Shown here: one piece after another, positions 13,167 to 14,960 of the stretch
Position numbering within the stretch: position 1 is the first letter of the stretch
Layout: every line of letters begins with the position of its first letter
Origin: JAMIFN01 sp035906235
GTDB taxonomy: Bacteria; Pseudomonadota; Gammaproteobacteria; Burkholderiales; Burkholderiaceae_C
Reading direction: 5' to 3'
Length of the DNA stretch: 14,960 bases
Assembly (NCBI GenBank): GCA_035906235.1
Contig: JAMIFN010000100.1
Location: 1 to 14,960, forward strand
Position numbers and translations under genes: made by a program
The notes under the pieces: model-generated
The model's database searches: none
Seen by the model: the letters and a program-made list of their open reading frames with translations, nothing else
What the model was told of the DNA's origin: nothing

Positions 13167-13943
13167 TTAGATGTCATAGCCATAGGCGCGGATGATGGCG
13201 CGCGCGGCCTCGCTCTGCAAAAACGCCAGCAGCGCCACCGCTGCCGCATTGCCCTGCCCGGGTTTGAGCAAAATCGCGTCTTGTTGTATCGGCTGGTGTA
13301 AATGGGATGGCACCACCCAGGCCGAACCGCTGCTGATCTTGCCATCTGCCCACACCTGCGACAGCGCCACAAAACCCAGGGGCGCGTTCTCGCTGGCCAC
13401 AAACTGGTAGGCCTGCGCAATGCTGCTGCCTTCCACCAATTTGGCTTGCAGTTTTTCTTGCAGCCCCAGGCTGCGCAAAGTCTGCAGCGCCGCCTGGCCA
13501 TAGGGCGCCAATTTGGGGTTGGCGATGGCTAGGCGGGCAAAATCGCCGCCTTGCAGCACCTGCCCTTGCGCATCCACCAAGTCGGCCTGCTTGCTCCACA
13601 ACACCAATTTGCCCGTGGCATAGGTAAAGCGCGAGCTGGGCACAGCCAGCCCCTCTTGCGCCAATTTGGCTGGGGTGGTGTCATCGGCGGCCAGCAGCAC
13701 GGCAAAAGGCGCGCCATGCTGAATTTGTGCATAAAACGCGCCGGTCGAACCCATAGACAGCAGCGCCTCATGCCCGGTTTTTTGCGCAAAAGCCTGGGCG
13801 ATTTTTTGCATAGGGGCGCTGAAATTGGCGGCTACTGCCACCTGCACCGTGGCGGCCTGGGCGCTGCCCAGCAAGCCAGCCAGCGCACTGATCGCCAGCA
13901 GGGCCGAGCGTAGGGGGCGGAGTAAAAAAATCGAATGGAACAT
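13167..13943 (-). CDS. modA: Periplasmic molybdate-binding protein
   Basis: ModA captures molybdate (or tungstate) in the periplasm and delivers it to ModBC. The 258-aa precursor has a signal peptide (1-30: LLRPLRSALLAISALAGLL, then cleavage after AQA). The mature protein starts ATVQVAVAANFSAPM, with S42, and continues LLSMGSTGAFYAQI with S66, the region of the serines that bind the oxyanion. Further family blocks are PFAVLLAADDTTPAKL (79-94) and LGFVALSQV (189-197). The ATG at 13943 is preceded by GGAAGG about 7 nt upstream and gives a clean signal peptide; a frame 47 codons longer is open but implausible. It is the first gene of modABC. No modE regulator is in the window and I see no ModE-type site upstream. 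Confidence 0.96.
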   Translation of the reverse strand: MFHSIFLLRPLRSALLAISALAGLLGSAQAATVQVAVAANFSAPMQKIAQAFAQKTGHEALLSMGSTGAFYAQIQHGAPFAVLLAADDTTPAKLAQEGLAVPSSRFTYATGKLVLWSKQADLVDAQGQVLQGGDFARLAIANPKLAPYGQAALQTLRSLGLQEKLQAKLVEGSSIAQAYQFVASENAPLGFVALSQVWADGKISSGSAWVVPSHLHQPIQQDAILLKPGQGNAAAVALLAFLQSEAARAIIRAYGYDI

Positions 13944-14151
13944 CGCTAACCTTCCGTGCAAGGATGCAGTTGCTAAGGCTAAGCCATAGCTGATCATGGT
14001 GTGTGAACGCCGACTGAAAGCTCGCCAAAATCTCGCCCGCCATGCTTGGCAGTCTCGATAGAGCGTGGTGCACCATCGGTACAATTTGCGCCCTGTCCTT
14101 GTTCATCGCTTGGCTATTTTTACCACTGCACCGCCCCAGTTTACTCTTGCC
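13944..14151. promoter_or_regulatory. Divergent modA / DUF1841 upstream region
   Basis: This 208-nt gap must contain promoters for both flanking genes. On the plus strand TACAAT (14080-14085) is a fair -10 without a well-placed -35, and TTGGCA (14046-14051) is too far from it. I could not find a convincing ModE operator (a palindrome with TATAT-type arms) or the long conserved structure of a molybdenum-cofactor riboswitch. Both flanking frames stay open into this region, but the internal starts chosen fit their families better. Confidence 0.35.
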
Positions 14152-14577
14152 ATGTTTGCCCCCAACCAAGCTGAAGTTCGACATTTTTTTTGCAGCGTTT
14201 TTGCCAAAGCCGCCGATGGCCGCGCCTTGGCTGAGGGCTTGCAAGCGATTGAAGCCTTGGCGCTGGAATGGCTGCGCGAGCACCCCGAATACGCCAGCGA
14301 TTTTGCTGATGCCGATGCTGCTGTGGCGCGCAGCTACACCGAGGGCATCAATCCCTTTTTGCACCTATCCATGCACCTGTCGATTTCTGAGCAATGCAGC
14401 ATCGACCAACCGCCCGGCATCCGCGCAGCCGTCGAAAATTTGCTTGAAACCCGCGAGCTGCACGAGGTGCACCATCTGGTGATGGAGGAGCTGGGGCTGA
14501 TGCTGTGGGAAAGCCAGCAAAGCGGCCAGCCGCCCGATGGCGCAGCTTATGTGGAGCGGGTGCTCAAGCTGGGGTGA
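14152..14577 (+). CDS. DUF1841 family protein
   Basis: This 141-aa soluble protein is recognised as DUF1841, a small family of unknown function in beta- and gammaproteobacteria. Diagnostic blocks are the start MFAPNQAEVRHFFC, the central NPFLHLSMHLSISEQ, then SIDQPPGIRAA, and the end LMLWESQQSGQPPDGAAY. It is probably all-helical, with no signal peptide or membrane span. The start at 14152 matches the family N-terminus; a frame 29 codons longer begins with residues unlike the family. No good Shine-Dalgarno is visible. It is transcribed away from modA and appears monocistronic. Its stop codon lies in the first of three tandem GGGGTGA-like heptamers (14571-14591). The function cannot be inferred from its neighbours. 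Confidence 0.9.
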   Translation: MFAPNQAEVRHFFCSVFAKAADGRALAEGLQAIEALALEWLREHPEYASDFADADAAVARSYTEGINPFLHLSMHLSISEQCSIDQPPGIRAAVENLLETRELHEVHHLVMEELGLMLWESQQSGQPPDGAAYVERVLKLG

Positions 14578-14632
14578 GGGGTGAGGGGTTAATTGTCTCA
14601 AAATATCGATAAATGATGCGCTATTGGCAGAA

Positions 14633-14654
14633 ATTATCCCAAAATTGGGATAAT
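14633..14654. promoter_or_regulatory. Operator-like palindrome, HipB pattern
   Basis: ATTATCCCAA (14633-14642) and TTGGGATAAT (14645-14654) are perfect reverse complements around AA. The inner part is TATCC, eight bases, then GGATA (14635-14652), which is exactly the published HipB operator pattern TATCC-N8-GGATA. Two-fold symmetry with a short centre suits a dimeric helix-turn-helix repressor. No hipB, hipA or other regulator gene lies within the window. The palindrome is seen directly; HipB binding is inference. Confidence 0.5.
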
Positions 14655-14712
14655 GAGCAAATGCTATCGTTTTGTATCAAATAATTAACCTTAGTTTTCC
14701 ACAAAATCATTA

Positions 14713-14732
14713 GAAAACCTGCCTGAGTAGCT
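14713..14732 (+). repeat. Gene-end repeat, copy 4 (core only)
   Basis: The plus strand reads AAAACCTGCCTGAGTAGCT, identical to the core of the other copies, but the TAGGCCG part upstream is replaced by CATTAG, so the AGGC arm is missing. It lies 135 nt after DUF1841 and six bases before the 3' end of the minus-strand receiver gene. Confidence 0.65.
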
Positions 14733-14738
14733 CACTTT

Positions 14739-14960
14739 TTAGATGGTTTTTTTGCCTAAAAACTGGCTAATCAAGGCCAATAATTCAGCCTCAGCATAGG
14801 GTTTGCCTAAATACGCATTGACCCCAGCCTGCGCGGCGAGCTGTCGGTGTTTCTCGTGCGTGCGTGAGCTGATCATGATGATGGGTAAATCCACCCAAGC
14901 GGGCTGGCCGCGCAAATAAGCCGTGAGCTCGGCGCCGTTCATATTGGGCATTTCTAAATC
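14739..14960 (-). CDS. Response-regulator receiver domain, C-terminal part (partial)
   Basis: The last 73 codons of a receiver (REC) domain are present and the frame continues past the window edge. The first visible residues are DLEMPNMNG, the phosphorylation loop, whose Asp is probably the phosphate acceptor. Next come LPIIMISSRTHEK with the conserved Ser/Thr switch region, then GVNAYLGKPYAEAELL with the conserved Lys of the K-P motif, and a short tail ending GKKTI. The protein therefore ends with its REC domain. It may be a CheY-like single-domain protein or, as the SSRTHEKHRQLA wording suggests to me, the C-terminus of a CheA-type hybrid kinase such as ChpA. The upstream part would decide. 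It converges on DUF1841. Confidence 0.85.
   Translation of the reverse strand, partial: DLEMPNMNGAELTAYLRGQPAWVDLPIIMISSRTHEKHRQLAAQAGVNAYLGKPYAEAELLALISQFLGKKTI

Larger units (their letters stand above)
14578..14738. other. AT-rich intergenic stretch between convergent genes
   Basis: This 161-nt stretch is clearly more AT-rich than its surroundings. It holds the palindrome at 14633-14654, an outer inverted pair GGTTAATT (14587-14594) and AATTAACC (14683-14690), and repeat copy 4 (14713-14732). Only trivial open frames exist, for example seven codons from ATG 14661. It may be the promoter scar of a lost gene pair. Confidence 0.5.

Noticed and set aside
13944..14084. Longer modA start adding 47 residues
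   Set aside because: The ATG at 13943 has a good ribosome site and begins a clean signal peptide; the extension is Arg-rich and would bury it.
14065..14151. Longer DUF1841 start adding 29 residues
   Set aside because: The family begins MFxPxxxxVRxFF, which corresponds to the ATG at 14152.
13944..14151. ModE operator or molybdenum-cofactor riboswitch upstream of modA
   Set aside because: No palindrome with TATAT-type arms and no extended conserved multi-helix pattern could be found by eye.

Overview
The window looks like a chromosomal segment of a betaproteobacterium, most likely Burkholderiales and close to Comamonadaceae. This rests on protein resemblance, on the gene order gatA-gatC / mreB-mreC-mreD-mrdA, and on GC-rich palindromic repeats of a type I associate with Comamonadaceae. 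No database search was possible, so genus is left open. There is no phage, integrase, transposase, CRISPR array, rRNA or tRNA.

Layout. Positions 32-1819 (minus) carry gatC and gatA, two subunits of the tRNA-dependent amidotransferase; gatB is presumably just outside the left edge. A 283-nt divergent region with two hairpins separates them from the plus-strand elongasome operon mreB-mreC-mreD-mrdA (2103-6963), whose last three genes overlap or nearly overlap. An MnmC2-like FAD oxidoreductase follows (7035-8159). Positions 8160-9100 form a gene graveyard: a 47-codon remnant of a YdeI/OmpD-associated protein, then on the minus strand the start of a PAS-domain gene with a Trp-to-stop change, joined in frame to a Fic-family protein that has lost its catalytic core. 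A complete YjdM/PhnA-type zinc-ribbon gene lies upstream of that wreck (9107-9451). Then come guaA (9579-11315) and the molybdate transporter modA-modB-modC (13943 down to 11365), all on the minus strand. DUF1841 (14152-14577) is divergent from modA. An AT-rich stretch with a strong operator-like palindrome follows, and the window ends in the C-terminus of a response-regulator receiver domain (minus, cut by the edge).

How the genes work together. GatCAB corrects misacylated tRNAs; MreBCD and PBP2 (MrdA) build the lateral cell wall of rods; GuaA makes GMP from XMP; ModABC imports molybdate. These are core functions.

The unusual material lies between and inside them. (1) guaA carries two separate in-frame insertions, both built from palindromic repeat DNA, in the manner of Rickettsia palindromic elements. 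(2) A repeat with core AAAACCTGCCTGAGyAGCT occurs four times, each time at a gene 3' end. (3) An orphan palindrome fits the HipB operator pattern TATCC-N8-GGATA with no hip genes in sight. (4) The gatC leader can fold so that its only Shine-Dalgarno-like bases are buried. I did not find a complete undescribed multi-gene system here; the guaA insertions and the gene-end repeat are the best leads.
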